Below, one piece after another: positions 44,503-57,383 of a stretch of DNA of 64,000 bases. How positions within the stretch are numbered: the first letter of the stretch is position 1; the number at the start of each line of letters is the position of its first letter. The notes below the pieces were generated by a model. The model had not been told where the DNA came from, did not search any database, and was given only the letters and a program-made list of their open reading frames with translations. A program made the translations under genes and the position numbers. The stretch is from Silene latifolia (taxonomy: Eukaryota; Streptophyta; Magnoliopsida; Caryophyllales; Caryophyllaceae), in assembly GCF_048544455.1 (NCBI RefSeq), contig NC_133537.1, positions 66,222,134 to 66,286,133 on the forward strand. The letters run 5' to 3'.

Positions 44503-46030
44503 TTACATCAAGCGCACCTTACTTAACCAAAGTCTATCCCTAGAAGGAATAGGCTTGTTACAACATGTATGAAATCTATTATGGAGAGAAGTAGCAATCT
44601 GCCTAGCCACCAGGGACGGACAAACCAATCGATGATGGACCCAAGCTTCATTCCTTTGTATCCACACATAGTACCATACTGCAATTATAGCAGCACTGGT
44701 GACTTTCTTTCTCAGGCTACTCCATCTCCTCCTCTTAATCTGTTGAAGCACATTTCCAGAGCTAAAAGAAGCTCCTAACGAAGTAGTAACCAAATTCATC
44801 ACCTGCAAAGTATATGGACAATCCTGGAACACATGAGTATGGCTCTCAATAGCCATAGCACACAAGCAGCAAAGATTATCATCTACAACCTTGTAAACAT
44901 ACAGTCTGTCCTTCATCCTCAAAGCCTGTTGTGAAACTAACCAAGCAATGAACGCATGTTTAGGGGCAGCTAGAGTGCACCAGACAGACTTATACCAAGT
45001 GACTTCATCATTCCTTCCCCTTAACCAATTATAGCAACCCTTAACAGTATAGCTTCCAACATTCCCATCATTCAGAAAACCTTGCTTAACTATGTCCCTC
45101 ACCTGACATACCTTCCTCCAGTGCCAGCTGACATCAGTAGAGGGAGTATAATCAGACCAAGGACTAGCTTTCATATACACATGGTGGACCCACTGGACCC
45201 TGACTTATTATCGGTCTGGTTGCAGCCCACCATGCAAGCTTGCCAACAGTAGCAATATTCCATGTTTCACTCCATTTCAGTCCCAGTCCTCCCTCCTTCT
45301 TAGGAGAACAGACCTTCTGCCAAGAAAGCAATGGTGCCTTATTATATTCAACACCACCTTCCCATAGAAAATTTCTACAAATAGCATCCACTCTTTTAAT
45401 AACACCTTGAGGCAGCACAAACATAGAAGCTCAATACGTATGCATTGTTGATAATACAGAGCTTACTAGAGTAAGTCTACTAGCAAAGGATAATTTCTTA
45501 GCACCAAGACTCCTTACTCTACTCACAATTTTATCAATCAGACTTGCACAATCTTTGATTTTCAATCTTCCAGCTGTAATAGGAACACCAAGGTACTTAA
45601 AAGGTAAAGTACCCTCTAAGAACCCTGATATAGATAATATTTCCTGCTTCAGGCCACTCTGCACCCCATTAAAATAAGCACAAGATTTCTGAGGATTCAT
45701 CTTCAATCCAGAGGCATTAGAGAAAGCAGAAAAGGCCCTTAGCAACAGCACCATGGAGTGAGCATTTCCTTTACAAAACATCAACAAATCATCTGCAAAC
45801 ATCAGATGAGTAAGCATCATTTGTTTGCAAAGAGGGTGATAATTAAATTGCATCTTTTCAGTAGCACAAGCCAAAATTCTGCTTAAGTATTCCATGCATA
45901 AGGTAAATAATAGAGAGGAGATGGGATCTCCCTGTCTTAATCCCCTTTTGCCATGAAAAAAACCGAACGTTTCTCTATTAATAGCTAGACTGAAAGCAGC
46001 ACTTGTAACACACTTCATCACTAGATTTTT
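44503..46030 (-). pseudogene. L1 ORF2, second part: RT palm and zinc-finger C-terminus
   Basis: 46030-45431 carries LRQGDPISSLLFTLCMEYL and the active-site MFADDLLMFCKG. 45424-45164 and 45180-44503 continue into a zf-RVT-like domain (WHWRKVCQVRD, CTLAAPKHAFIAWL, CCLCAMAIESHTHVFQDCP). Stops and shifts at about 45430 and 45175 break the frame. Confidence 0.85.
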
Positions 46031-46035
46031 GAACT

Positions 46036-46640
46036 TGTTCCGGGTGTGATTCCAGAGCAGATATTCGTTACCACCCGTTGCTTGTAGAATGATGTCCTTG
46101 GTTGAATCCTTCTTGTCTTTATCGTTCATCTCGGCCTCTCCTGCAACAATGAACGAACTGAGGGCTTGGCTTTGTGCCAAGCGTACTCACTCCGACGCTC
46201 AAGTCAGTAACTTAGGGGATAAGCTGTTCCTTGGCTAAATGTATATTGTAGAGAGATAGGGAAGATTATACCAGATGAATAGTGTTTCTTAGGTTAAGTT
46301 GTGGATACTTTCCTCAATGAAGGTTGAGGAGTATTTATAGGCTTTCACCTTTTGTCACGTAGTGGCCAAGTGGCCAAGTGGCTAGCAGGTGGAAAGACTG
46401 ATCTACCCCTCGGCCGAGGGACCTATGGCAGGCCGGCGGGCCCTGTTGACTCGCCGCCGAGGGGTCTTGGATGTGAGTACGCGGGTATGTGCTCCGGCTG
46501 GCAAGTTGCCATCCGAGACCAGCCGACAGTAGATGAAATTTGCATCGCCTAAGGCCGCCTAAGCCGTTGACTTCTTTGTGGATATCTTTGACCTTGCTCA
46601 ATATGTTGACTTGGTCAGCGGTGCAGAATATGCCCCATCA
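46036..46640 (-). repeat. 3' LTR of gypsy copy 2
   Basis: 605 bp; followed by polypurine tract (minus strand) at 46657-46641. Confidence 0.9.
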
Positions 46641-47151
46641 ATTTGCCCCCAGCGTAGTCTATGCCGTGGTATGGGCTCCGATTTACGTTTGAGCGTATAT
46701 TCTGCGCAAATAATTTGTAAAAAATTTTCTGCATCGGCTTCTTCTGCGGCGGCTTCTTTTACCTCGGCCTGGTCTTTTCTTAGGCCGTACCATGTCCCCC
46801 CTCCGCATGGATGCGTAAAGGGCATCCGATGTGGAAAAAAAGTGACGTTGGCCGAGACCGGGGTTGAGAGTGCCGGTTGTTTTTGATTGCCCCGGCGCGC
46901 TACTTAGCTTGATTGATCATGTGGCGGCGGAGAACGGATGCTTGGGAATTTGTTGAGGAAGGTGAATAGGCGGAGAGATACGAATGGGCGTGTTGAAGAC
47001 GCTTGGTCACTGTTGCATTGATTGACGTTATTTGTTGCAACGATTGACATCCCGTGGTTGCATGTCCGACACGTGTACCGCTTTTGATTGGTTGACGCTT
47101 CATGGGCTGTTCTCGATTGGTCTTTCTTCATGGGCTTTTCCTATAAATAGG

Positions 47152-47159
47152 GCGAGTTA
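47152..47159 (+). promoter_or_regulatory. TATA box of the antisense gene, gypsy copy 2
   Basis: TATAAATA, 167 bp before the ATG at 47326; conserved with 19773-19780 in copy 1. Confidence 0.7.
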
Positions 47160-47325
47160 TCCCGTGAAATTGGTCACCAATTTCATTCTCCAAAATTTTC
47201 TTCTCTTTAAACTTTCAAAGGCTTCTTTGTCTTCTATTTCTCGAGTTGTTACTCGTGAGTGTTTTTCTTCAAGGTAAACAAACAAACTTCCCAATTTCTT
47301 AACTCTGTAAGTTATTATTGTAAAC

Positions 47326-49916
47326 ATGTCTTCCGCGATGCCGGGCCTAGCAAACCGACGGGGGGGGGGGGTCCGTCGCGTCTTGATGAGGAGGAGAAAT
47401 TGGACGCCCCCCCGATAAGGCACTGGGGCCCTAGGTCTCCCTCTCCTGAAGTCGATCCTCGAATTTTGGAGGAATGGGAGGATGACTCTGATGTCGATGA
47501 TGACGTAGACGATTTTGGTGATGATCTTTGAAGAGGCTCGTCCCAAAGAGGTGAGGCGATGACGTTATGGATCACGGTGACGTCTCGTAAGGTACGCGTT
47601 GACCGAGCTTGGACCCATAAGTTGGCGATTGTTCCGGTGAGAAATTTTTCGGAGGGCCATTTCTTCTTTGGCGGGGATACAAGATTGTTATCCCCGAGGA
47701 GGGTCGGCCGTCTGTTGCCCTCCGCCGGGCCATACCGGGCGTATACATGCGACACTTGGAGTACGGGCTCCGGTTTCCGCTGAATGAGTACGTCATGGCC
47801 ATCATTAAAGCTATGAACGTCGCTGTGGCCCAACTGCATCCGTTGGCCATGAGGACGATAGTCGGCTTTGTGTGGCTTTGTCTCTTCAAGGGGGAGGCCC
47901 CGACGGTGAATTTATTCCGCCGGCTTCATTATCTCCAGCCGTCAATCTCTGGCCGCGTCGGTTGGTACAGTGTGCACACGGAGAAAGGTTATGTCTCTGT
48001 TGACAAACTTACTTCTTGCAAAGACTGGAGAGATCGGTGGGTGTATGTTAAGGTGCCGGATGACTATCCGCTGCCCCTCTCCTTCAAAGACCAAGTGAAT
48101 TTGCGGTGTGAGACTAAGGCGGAGCATGACAGATGGGTCAGCCGGAAGAAGCTCAAGATGGATGCCAGCAAGGTCCTTCTTAAAGAGGATGAGAAGCTGG
48201 CGATGAGGCTTTTTGAGGCGGACAAGGGTGGGGTGCCGAAAAAATGGATTCCCCAACGCATGAGATCATTCTCCGGGATGAGCCGCTCGCCATGTCGGCC
48301 TCATACCGGCCCCTAGCACGGGGTGAGTGGGGTCGGTATGAGGCCCATCACCGCTCTTAATGTTCTTGTTTTTCGAACTTCGATTTATTTCTTCTACTTA
48401 ATTCTCGCTTTTATTTCTTTCGCAGACTACTTTGGACCGATTTGTCGAGGATATCCTCCGGAGGATGGGGCTGCACAAAGACAAAACCGTTGCTAACTTG
48501 CATCCCAAGGCTCTGACCCATGACCGTAGGACGTCGCCGAATGATCTTATGGACCAGCGGCTGAAAAGCTTGAATGCGGTGGAGGCCCAGGCGAAGGTTG
48601 TTAGTAACATGCCGCGCCATACGCGAAAAACAAAACCTTCGGCGGTGATGGCGTCGACATCGGCTCCGCCTTCCATCCCCCCTGTTCAGAAGGAGACGGT
48701 GGAGATCGTTTACATCTCCAATGGGGATGACTCCGATGAGGAGGAGGGGTCTCCCCTTGTCCGTAAAAGAAAGCAGACAGCCTTTACCACTGCCGTTGCT
48801 TCTGCTGCTGACGAGGGAATGCGCCATTCGGCCAAGAAGGCCAAGCACGGTATTGATCTATCCTGTGGCTCAGACTTAGCCGGTTCATTAGGCGCTGCCG
48901 GTGACAGGCTCTCCGGCATGTCTATGTATGTTGATACTGATGCTTACTTTAAATTTTGTAGATCGCCATTTCGTCGGCCGCTCTTGTCGGCGAAGCGGAG
49001 GAGAAACCGCGCAGTGGTGATCATAACGTCGCCATCGACTCTTCATCCCGAAGGTTTCCCTTTCCCGACCGCAGCTGGTGATCATAACGTCGCCGGTGAC
49101 TCTTCATCCCGAAGGTTTCCCCCTCACGACTTGTAGCGGAAAGCACGAGGTTGATCAAGAGATCGGCGAGGTGGAACGAGGCGACCGGTGCTCGTATCAT
49201 GGAGCAGGAGAAGGCCGTGGCTCAGTCCGCTTTTGAGCTTAATGCCACTAAGAAGGTGGCCGCGAAGGCGAAGCTGGATCTTCTCAATTAGAAGAGGCTT
49301 TGGGGGGAGGCCGAGAAGGCGCTCTTGGGCGAGAGAAAGCTCGGGAGGACGCCGAAAAGGAGGTCCTTCTTTGAGAGAGCCAAGGCCGAGAGGCTAGCTG
49401 CTGGCCGAAATTGAAAAGTCTTTGGCGAAGTGTAACCTTGTTCGAGGCACGCCGACCTCTATTTCAGCGAGAGGAATGAATTCGAGAACGGTTTTGAGAT
49501 CCAGGGAAAGTGATTCGGAGCAAGGAGGCCATCATCGGGCAAAAGGAGGACGACATTGAGATGCTCCAAACCAAAATGCTCCACGACCTGTGCTCGAATT
49601 CGGGATCGCCGAAGACGCTGCCAGGGAAGTAATTGAGGAGCTTTTCCCTCTTGAAGGTTCCTTTCCGTGGAGCAAATTCGACGAGCTGTTTGACGACAAG
49701 CTCGAAGCTAAGGATAAGGCCGTGGAGGAGAAGGCCAAGGAGGCGGTGCGGGTGAAGATAGAGCAGGAGGCGGCCGAGGAGGCGCGACTCTTCTTTGAGA
49801 AGGCTAAGGCGGCCAAGGAGGAGGCCGAGAGGGCAAGGGCAGCTGAGGAGGCCGAGGCTAAAAAGCCGAGGTCTTTGAAGCCGAGGTTTAGGGAAGCTCT
49901 TTGGGTTGCCCCTTGA
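47326..49916 (+). pseudogene. antisense ORF of gypsy copy 2, frameshifted
   Basis: Blocks homologous to the copy 1 antisense gene: an acidic N-terminus to 47531, then 47747-48316 (LRFPLNEYVMAIIKAMNVAV; CLFKGEAPTVNLFRRLHYL), an intron-like gap to about 48425, 48432-49136, and a coiled coil at 49590-49916 (EEKAKEAVRVKIEQEAAEEA). At least three shifts separate them. A run of 10 G at about 47361 is one likely site. Confidence 0.75.
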
Positions 49917-50373
49917 GGAAGGTCTTTGCTACCGCTGGCGATGGCGGCAAGAACAGCAGACATAGGGAGATGATATCTGTACCCTTTTGCCTTTGTCTTT
50001 GCATTTTGTGCAACTTTGGTAGGTTGTCTTTTGGCTGACCCTTATGGGGACGACCGTCGTTTGTATTTCTTGTAATTTGTTGAACATATTTAATAAGAGC
50101 TCGTTTCTTCTGCCTCCGACTTGGCCGAGGTCTTTACCTCATTCCTTTTCCGAGTTTTTTTTTTTTTTTTTTTTTTTTTATTAATTGGGCGTCTCCTTTG
50201 TTTCCGCCTTGGCTTGACCGAGGCAGTCTAGAGTGCGTTCCTCAACTGTGTAATGCTTCTAAGGCGTTTTGATTGCTTTGCGAGTATCAACTGCGCTGGT
50301 CGTGATTGCCGCTCTTGTCGGTGTGACAGTGTGAGCCAAAGACATCGCTTCTTGTTATGATCGTCGTGGCGTC

Positions 50374-50900
50374 TACCGCTTGGAGTGATTTGCGACGGCG
50401 TCAAACCTCTTGGGGTGACTACCGTGGCGTTTACTACTTGGGGTGACTGCGACGGCACCCACTTCTTGATGGAGGCTAGTGGCGTCTACCACTTGGAGTG
50501 GCTGCGACGGCGTCAATCCTCTTGGGGTGATTTGCCGTGGCGTCTACTACTTGGGGTGCTGCGACGGTGCCTAATTCTTCATGAGGCGCCGTGGCGTCCA
50601 CAACTTGGAGTGACTGCGACGGCGTCAAACCTCTTGGGGTGACTGCGACGGCGCCTATTTCTTCGTGAGAGCTACTAGTGGCGTCTACCACTTGGAGTGG
50701 CTTGCAACGGCGTCAAACCTCTTGGGGTGATCTGCCGTGGCGTCTACTACTTGGGGTGGCTGCGACGGCGCCTAATTCTTCATGAGGGCGTGGCGTCTAC
50801 CACTTGGAGTGATGCGACGGCGTCAAACCTCTTGGGGTGGCTGCCGTGGCGTCTACTACTTGGGGTGACTGCGATGGCGCCTATTTCTTCATGGAGACTG
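50374..50900 (+). repeat. tandem array, about 112-bp unit, five copies
   Basis: Units begin TTGGAGTG.CTGCGACGGCG and contain CAAACCTCTTGGGGTGA and CCGTGGCGTCTACTACTTGG. One unit is short (about 87 bp). Sits between the aORF and the truncated pol. Confidence 0.88.
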
Positions 50901-51113
50901 CCGCTCTTGTCGGTATGACAGTGTGAGCCGACATCGCTATCGATAAAGACTACCGCTCTTGTCGGTATGACAGTGTGAGCCGGCGTCTGCTTACTGATAA
51001 AGACTACCGCTCTTGTCGGTATGACAGTGTGAGCGGCGTTTGCTTACTGATAAAGACTACCGCTCTTGTCGGTATGACAGTGTGAGCTAGCGTCTGCTGC
51101 TTCCTAGTGACTA
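50898..51113 (+). repeat. tandem array, about 53-bp unit, four copies
   Basis: Unit GACTACCGCTCTTGTCGGTA then TGACAGTGTGAGC and GGCGTCTGCTTACTGATAAA. A lone copy of its first half is at 50304-50335 and another inside gag at 53313-53342. Confidence 0.9.
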
Positions 51114-51271
51114 GGGGGAAAATGAACATTTTGATGGAAGACTTGGACGATTTTTCATTAGGTAAAAACATGCGTCGGGGTGCCCACAGCTGTTTTGGAC
51201 ACCTCCGCCGCAACATAGAGTATTCCGAGATTACGGCGTCCTAATGGCCTATCAAAGGCACACCGTCCTAG

Positions 51272-51842
51272 TCAGCCGCTAGTTACATCCATGAGGTCGC
51301 CCTCCTGTTGTAAGGATAGACTTTTCCCTTTCTCTGATTTCTTTGCTACTTTGAGGGATTGCATGTTGCATCCTCTGGCAGCTATCTGGACGTTCACCAC
51401 CTCGTCATTCTCGTCTTTGGAGACGAGCTTATGCGCTTTCCCCCGGTCCGAGACATACATCAGTGTTAGGGCCCGGATGGACATCACTGCGTCAGCCTCG
51501 CTCAGGGTAACTCGGCCTATGAGAACGTTGTAGGCGGACGAGCCGTCGATGACCACGAACTCGGCTAGGACATTCTTAGCCGCATTCTTTTCGCCGAACG
51601 TCACCGGGAGTCTGATTGATCCCAGTGGTACCAGGCCGGCCCCCCAGAAGTGTATAGTGGGTTGGTGCGGGGCTCAAGTCCTTGACTTTGGCCGAGGTGA
51701 GGAAGCACTCCTGAACATGATGTTCGTATACGCGCCCTGTGTCAATCGGGCACCTCTTGACCAGGTGGTTGGATATGTCCAAATTGACTACAAGTGGGTC
51801 ATTTGTGAGGAGCGATGACTCCTTCGTAGTCCTTCCTTCCAA
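51272..51842 (-). pseudogene. protease remnant of gypsy copy 2
   Basis: 51604-51272 reads AYNVLIGRVTLSEADAVMSI and LMYVSDRGKAHKLVSKDEND, the end of the aspartic-protease domain region as in copy 1. The upstream part (51842-51605) is frameshifted. It ends at the deletion junction. Confidence 0.7.
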
Positions 51843-52112
51843 TGGTTATATCGGGGATGTTGGAAGCGGGGATCGTTGTGTTGGGCACAAAGTTGATGGC
51901 ACGATATAGCTCGTTCGAGTGCCGTTTGTGCCCATGAGCGGACCCTCCGTTCTCGTTGCCCCGATGACAACATGGATCACTCCTATCCGTTCGAAGACGG
52001 ATTTCTTACCTGAACTGTCGGCGTCGGTCTTTTGGCCTTTGGCAACGTACTTGCCGAGGCTCCCCTTCCGGATCAGCTCTTCAATGGCATTCTTGGATGC
52101 GGCGATCGTTGG

Positions 52113-53571
52113 TCAAATGAAATGGGTGTGGCCGTGGTACTCACGATCTTGGCTCGTGTCACCGTCACTTTTTGGCTTGGGGGTCTCTCCCACTTCGGGC
52201 CTCGTTTTTGCTCGGGCGAAGACCTCGGCGGGCGATACGACGAGAGGGGTTTTATCACTATACCGCCTCCGGTGGTACGTTCCCGAACTCCACCCGCGCG
52301 CTGTCGAGTCCTGTTTCCTGGCAGGTTTGTCAGACCGTGACCTATTATTCTCACGGCGTATGTCATCGGACCGTGACCCGTTGCTGTCACGGCGTCTTTC
52401 ATCCGGGTTGTCCTCCCGGCGGCTCTTCTTCTCCGAGTGCTCGGCCTCGCTGGGGCCTACCCAGCTCTTGTGATAGTCTTCTACCTTGATGGCCTGGTCG
52501 GCCATCCTCCTGGCGGTATCCAAGCTCAGGCCTCCGCACTTGATGAGCTCATTTTTTAAGTCTCCCCTTGGGAGGCCCTTCATCAACGCGAAGGCCGCCA
52601 GTTCGGGATTAATTTCTCGAATCTGCTGGACCTTTCCATCGAACCTCTTCACATAGCTTCGTAGAGACTCGCCCCCCTCCTGTTTGATAGTTAGGAGGTC
52701 CGATGTCTCCACGGCCCTTCTCTTGTTGCAAGAGTACTGGGCTAGAAAGGCGTCTCTTAGGTCGGCGTAATAGTATACCGAGCCGTCGGGAAGCCGTTTG
52801 TACCAACTTTGAGCCATCCCATGCAAAGTTGTTGGGAAAACTCGGCACCAGACCTCATCGGGCTGCTCCCATACCGACATGTAAGACTCGAAAGCCTCAG
52901 CGTGGTCGGCTGGATCACTATCTCCTTTGTATGATAGGGGTGGCAACTTGAGCTTAGTTGGCACCTGGACTTCTAGGACGTAGGCGTTGAGGGGTGTCGA
53001 CCACCACGTGTCGAACGACACGCGGCGATCGGCTCCTCGCATTCCTAATCCGGCTCCTCTCCTCGTAGCGGGAAGGACTCCTTCTTCGACTCGGACTTCT
53101 TCTCCAACTCTGCTGAGTCGGACTCCTCTGGCTCCTTTGGGGTAAGCCTCGTTCGTCTTTGCGGGGACGCTGTCCTCCCATGGAGCGGGAAGGACTTAGG
53201 TCACCACGCCCACTTTGGGCTCCCCGGCGACTTGACTGGTCAGCTTCTCCTAGTGCTCCGTTCAAATTTCTCGGAGTCACATTTTGGGCCCTGGTCTCCT
53301 GGACGGTTTCCGCCGCTCTTGTCGGCGTGACAGTGTGAGCAGGCGTATTACTAATTAGGTCCAGGACCATTTTCAGTTTTGCTATGTCAACCACATGTCC
53401 CATGATAGTGACCTGGTTGGCTGGCAGCGGCGTGTCCGGTATTATTGGCATCCCGAACTCCGGTTGGATTACTCCGCCGGTGGAGGGCTGCACGACTCCA
53501 GAATTGTTGAAGGTATCATCTTGGTAGAATGCGGTTTCGTCGGTCACGACTGCGTCTTGTTGTTTCGACAT
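52113..53571 (-). pseudogene. gag of gypsy copy 2
   Basis: Starts MSKQQDAVVTDETAFYQDD at 53571 and runs through an arginine/serine-rich stretch to 52954. One shift near 53040 leads to 53042-52113 (DEVWCRVFPTTLHGMAQSWY, SYVKRFDGKVQQIREINPEL). The retrotransposon gag core is far better kept than in copy 1. Confidence 0.8.
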
Positions 53572-53664
53572 CTTCTTAGCTTTTTGGGTGGGTTTTTGTT
53601 GTTTTTTTTTTTGGGAATGAATGTGACTAGCTTCTAGTAGCGTATCCCCACAGACGGCGCCAAT

Positions 53665-54266
53665 TGTTCCGGGTGTGATTCCAGAGCAGATATTCGTTAC
53701 CACCCGTTGCTTGTAGAATGATGTCCTTGGTTGAATCCTTCTTGTCTTTATCGTTCCTCTCGGCCTCTCCTGCAACAATGAACGAACTGAGGGCTTGGCT
53801 TTGTGCCAAGCGTACTCACTCCGACGCTCAAGTCAGTAACTTAGGGGATAAGCTGTTCCTTGGCTAAATGTATATTGTAGAGAGATAGGGAAGATTATAC
53901 CAGATGAATAGTGTTTCTTAGGTTAAGTTGTGGATACTTTCCTCAATGAAGGTTGAGGAGTATTTATAGGCTTTCACCTTTTGTCACGTAGTGGCCAAGT
54001 GGCCAAGTGGCTAGCAGGTGGAAAGACTGATCTACCCCTCGGCCGAGGGACCTATGGCAGGCCGGCGGGCCCTATTGACTCGCCGCCGAGGGGTCTTGGA
54101 TATGAGTACACGAGTATGTGCCCTGGCCGGCAAGTTGCCATGCCGAGACCAGCCGTGGCCGATGGGTCTGCATCGGCTCATTTGCCTAAGCCGTTGACTT
54201 GCTGTGGATATCTTTGACCTTGCTCAATATGTTGACTTGGTCAGCCGTGCAGAATATGCCCCATCA
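53665..54266 (-). repeat. 5' LTR of gypsy copy 2
   Basis: 602 bp; primer-binding site ATTGGCGCCGTCTGTGGG at 53664-53647 on the minus strand. Confidence 0.9.
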
Positions 54267-54271
54267 GAACT

Positions 54272-56133
54272 GTTCAGGAAAATTGAAGGCAGTAAGGATA
54301 TCTCTCAGAAACCTCTAGCTGACAGAGTCATAAGCCTTCATAAGATCCATTTTAAACATACATCTTGAAGAGCAGGCTTGTCTATTATACAGTTTGACCA
54401 AATCCTGACAAATCATGATGTTTTCTATAATGCTCCTGCCTTTGATAAAGCCTCTCTGATTCAGACTAATCAACTCAGGAAGAACCATAGCTAACCTATT
54501 ACACATAAGCTTGGAAATGCATTTGTATAATACATTGCAACAGGCTATAGGCCTGAATTGAGTGACAGAATTAGGCATTTTGCACTTGGGAATCAAGGTT
54601 AAGGTAGTAGCATTAATTTGTTTGAGGAGTTTCCCAGAGGCAAAAGCATCCATTATAGCTGCAATAACCTCATCTCCAATAATTGACCAAGAATCTTTGA
54701 AGAAGGAGCTAGTATACCCATCAGGGCCTGGAGCCTTATGATCAGGTATAGAAAAAATTGCAGATTTAATCTCCTGAGGAGTGACAGGGGATAAAAGCTT
54801 CTCCCAATGGTACTCACTGCAAACACTCCCTCTTTTAATAATCTGATGGTTTACGGGATCGTACTCACCTCGGTGCCGGAAGATACTTATAATAGCCTAA
54901 GAAGGACTTCTGCACCCCCTTGGGATCAGAATGAGACCTACCATGCATATCCTTAATAGTAATAATCTGATTCCTCATAAACCTGGTTTTAATGATGCCA
55001 TGGAAGTACTTGGTGTTACAATCTCCATCCTTAGTCCATGCAATCTTAGCTTTTTGACTAAGAAAAAGAGCACATGCTTGTTGCAGCTCTTTAACCTCCT
55101 CATGTGCTTGCTTTTCCTTAACTAGCCAGTAAACATCTCTAGGATCATCCACAATCTTGGCTTGGATATACTCAAGATTCTTTAGAGCTCTAATAGAGCA
55201 ATTCTCAATATCATCAAAATGATCCTTGTTGAATTTCCTTAAATGAAGCTTCAGATGTTTTAATTTGGAAACCAATTTGAACATTTTGGTCCCATCAGTA
55301 GAACCTTTCCACCAATTCACAAGATTTGGAATGAAAAGTGGAGACTTGCCCCACATTGTGTAATACTTGAAAGGTTTCCTGTGAGTCCTTTGCTGTCTGG
55401 CACTCTGGATTAGACAAGGAGTACGATCAAATGTACCCTCAGGAAGGAAATTAGCATACATATCATTCATCTCCACACTCCAATCAGTATTAATAAGCAC
55501 CCTGTCCAATCTACTATAGACTCTAGTAGCATAGTCCTGCTTATTATTCCAAGTGAAGTAAGAACCAATAGCAGGTCCATCCACTAGAGCACATCTATCC
55601 AAACACTGCTGGAAATCATCAATCTCAGCATCCAAACTATCTCCACCCAGCCTTTCAGAATGAGATAAAACACTGTTAAAATCCCCACAAACTACCCAAG
55701 GCCCATTGATATTACCAGCAAACTTCACCAGTTGCTCCCACAGAGGCCTTCTCTCAGCCAAATTATTAAAAGCATACACCATTGATAGAAAAAACCCCTT
55801 ATTAGTGCTAATTTCAGTAACTCTCATGTTGATACATTGAGCTGAATAATCAAAGAAATCTACCTGAAAGACAGCAGGATTCCAAATGACCCATATCCTA
55901 CCACCCTTATGCCATCTATTATTAGTAGTAATGCTCCACCCATCAACAAGAATACCATTTAAACTATTTAGAGACAAAGCTTTGATCTTTATCTCAAGGA
56001 GCCCAAACAATCCCACATTATTCGTATGCATAAACCATTTAACATGTCTTTGTTTTGTAGGATTGTTAAGACCCCTAATGTTCCAAAACCCAAAGTTATA
56101 CATTCCCCACCACCTGGTGAGGAACACTACCAC
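54272..56133 (-). pseudogene. L1 ORF2, first part: endonuclease and RT fingers
   Basis: 56133-54865 is an apurinic-type endonuclease domain: NFGFWNIRGLNNPTKQRHVK, GLLEIKIK, WVVCGDFNSVLSHSERLGG, then a linker with HEEVKELQQACALFLSQKAK. After a break near 54865 reverse transcriptase begins (TLTLIPKCKMPNSVTQFRPI, FIKGRSIIENIMI, MFKMDLMKAYDSVS at 54653-54315). Gypsy copy 2 cuts it at the palm. Confidence 0.88.
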
Positions 56134-57383
56134 TTACCCCAATTCCTACCTTGGGTGTTGTAGAACCATTTAGAGACTCCAAAAAGGTGTGTTGGCCAAA
56201 CCTATGCACAGTATAGCCTCCATCAGCCAAATCTTGTCTGCTCAATCTAATAATAGGTCTGATTGGTGCAGGTCCAGAACTATAAGTACCAGCCTTGCTC
56301 CAAACAACAGGTGTTTTCAGCTGAATCTCAACTCGTTGCTTAGTAGCAGGTTCAGCAGAGCCTGATGAGCTACTAGCTTCCCCTGTACCAGCAGACTTAG
56401 CAACTTGTTTAGGCCTCCAGATTTTAACCCCTGTCTTGCCCTTAGTAGGAGCCACTGGTGCCTGCTTCTTAGCCTTCCTGCAATCTGCAGTACCATGGCC
56501 TAAGCCCTTACAGGCAGCACACACCAAGGGCTTCCATTCAAATTCAACATCAATAATAATCAAGTTTCCTTGTTCATCAAGAAACTTGACCTTATCAGGG
56601 AGGGGAGATCCTATCTGTATTTCAATCATAACTCTTGCAAACCCTAGACGAGTTTTGTCCTCTGTGGCTAAATCACACTTAATAAACTCCCCAAGCAATC
56701 CTGAAATCTTTCCAATCCCTTTTCCCCAGAATTTCAAAGGTAGCTTATGTAATCTAACCCACACTGGAACGGATTTAACCTCATGCTTCATTAACTCAAC
56801 TTCAGGAGTCCGGGGCTTAACTATGAGAGGTTTGTTATCAAACAGGAAGTGTCCCTGTTTTAGAACAACATCTCTAGCTGCTTTGCTCTTAAAACGAACT
56901 AAGAATACACCATTAGGAAGAAAGGATAGCTTATCTACCTGATGGTTAACCCAGAGCCGTCTAATAAAGCCTTCAACAATTTCCCACGGCGGATTCGCTC
57001 CTAAAATGAAACAATAGACCGAATTCTTCCAATAATCCATCTCCACCTTAACCTCATCAGCAGTGAACTGCAGAAGACCCGCAGGCGAAGTCTCCATAAC
57101 CACTTCTTCAGTAACAGGCACAGCTGGAATATTGTCATCAGGAAGGGGCTCATCCTCAACTAAAGTTTCCAAATTTAGCCGGAACACCCACTACTTCATG
57201 AATACTTTTCTCCTTGCGAATATCAGTAGAGGATGGTCCTTGCTTACTCCTGGTTAGAGCTGGAAATTCCTCCAGACTAGAACGAGACAAGAGATCAAAT
57301 TTATTGCCATTTTTTTGAAGATTTTTCTGTGTGTTATGCGTAGAAGACGAAGAAGATCGAGTATTTCTGGCGGCTGCCGTCAT
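56096..57383 (-). pseudogene. L1 ORF1: DUF4283 and CCHC zinc knuckle protein
   Basis: The likely start is ATG 57383 (TAAARNTRSSSSS). One frameshift near 57180 separates that N-terminus from 57187-56096, which holds the DUF4283-type nucleic-acid-binding fold (YCFILGANPPWEIVEGFIRR) and the knuckle CAACKGLGHGTADC. It overlaps the ORF2 start by a few dozen bases. Confidence 0.85.

Larger units (their letters stand above)
46036..54266 (-). mobile_element. Ty3/gypsy element of Tat/Retand type, copy 2, pol-deleted (8.2 kb)
   Basis: LTRs 46036-46640 and 53665-54266 and TSD GAACT (46031-46035, 54267-54271). Same family as 18781-32110 by LTR, gag and antisense gene. RT, RNase H and integrase are absent: sequence matching copy 1 up to about 23395 is joined directly to sequence matching 29215 at about 51275. 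It therefore needs enzymes from a complete relative to move. Confidence 0.92.

Noticed and set aside
45431-46180. 249-residue frame starting in the gypsy LTR and running into L1 RT
   Set aside because: It is a chance join across the insertion boundary at 46035/46036, not a gene fusion. A similar LTR frame occurs at 53627-53809.
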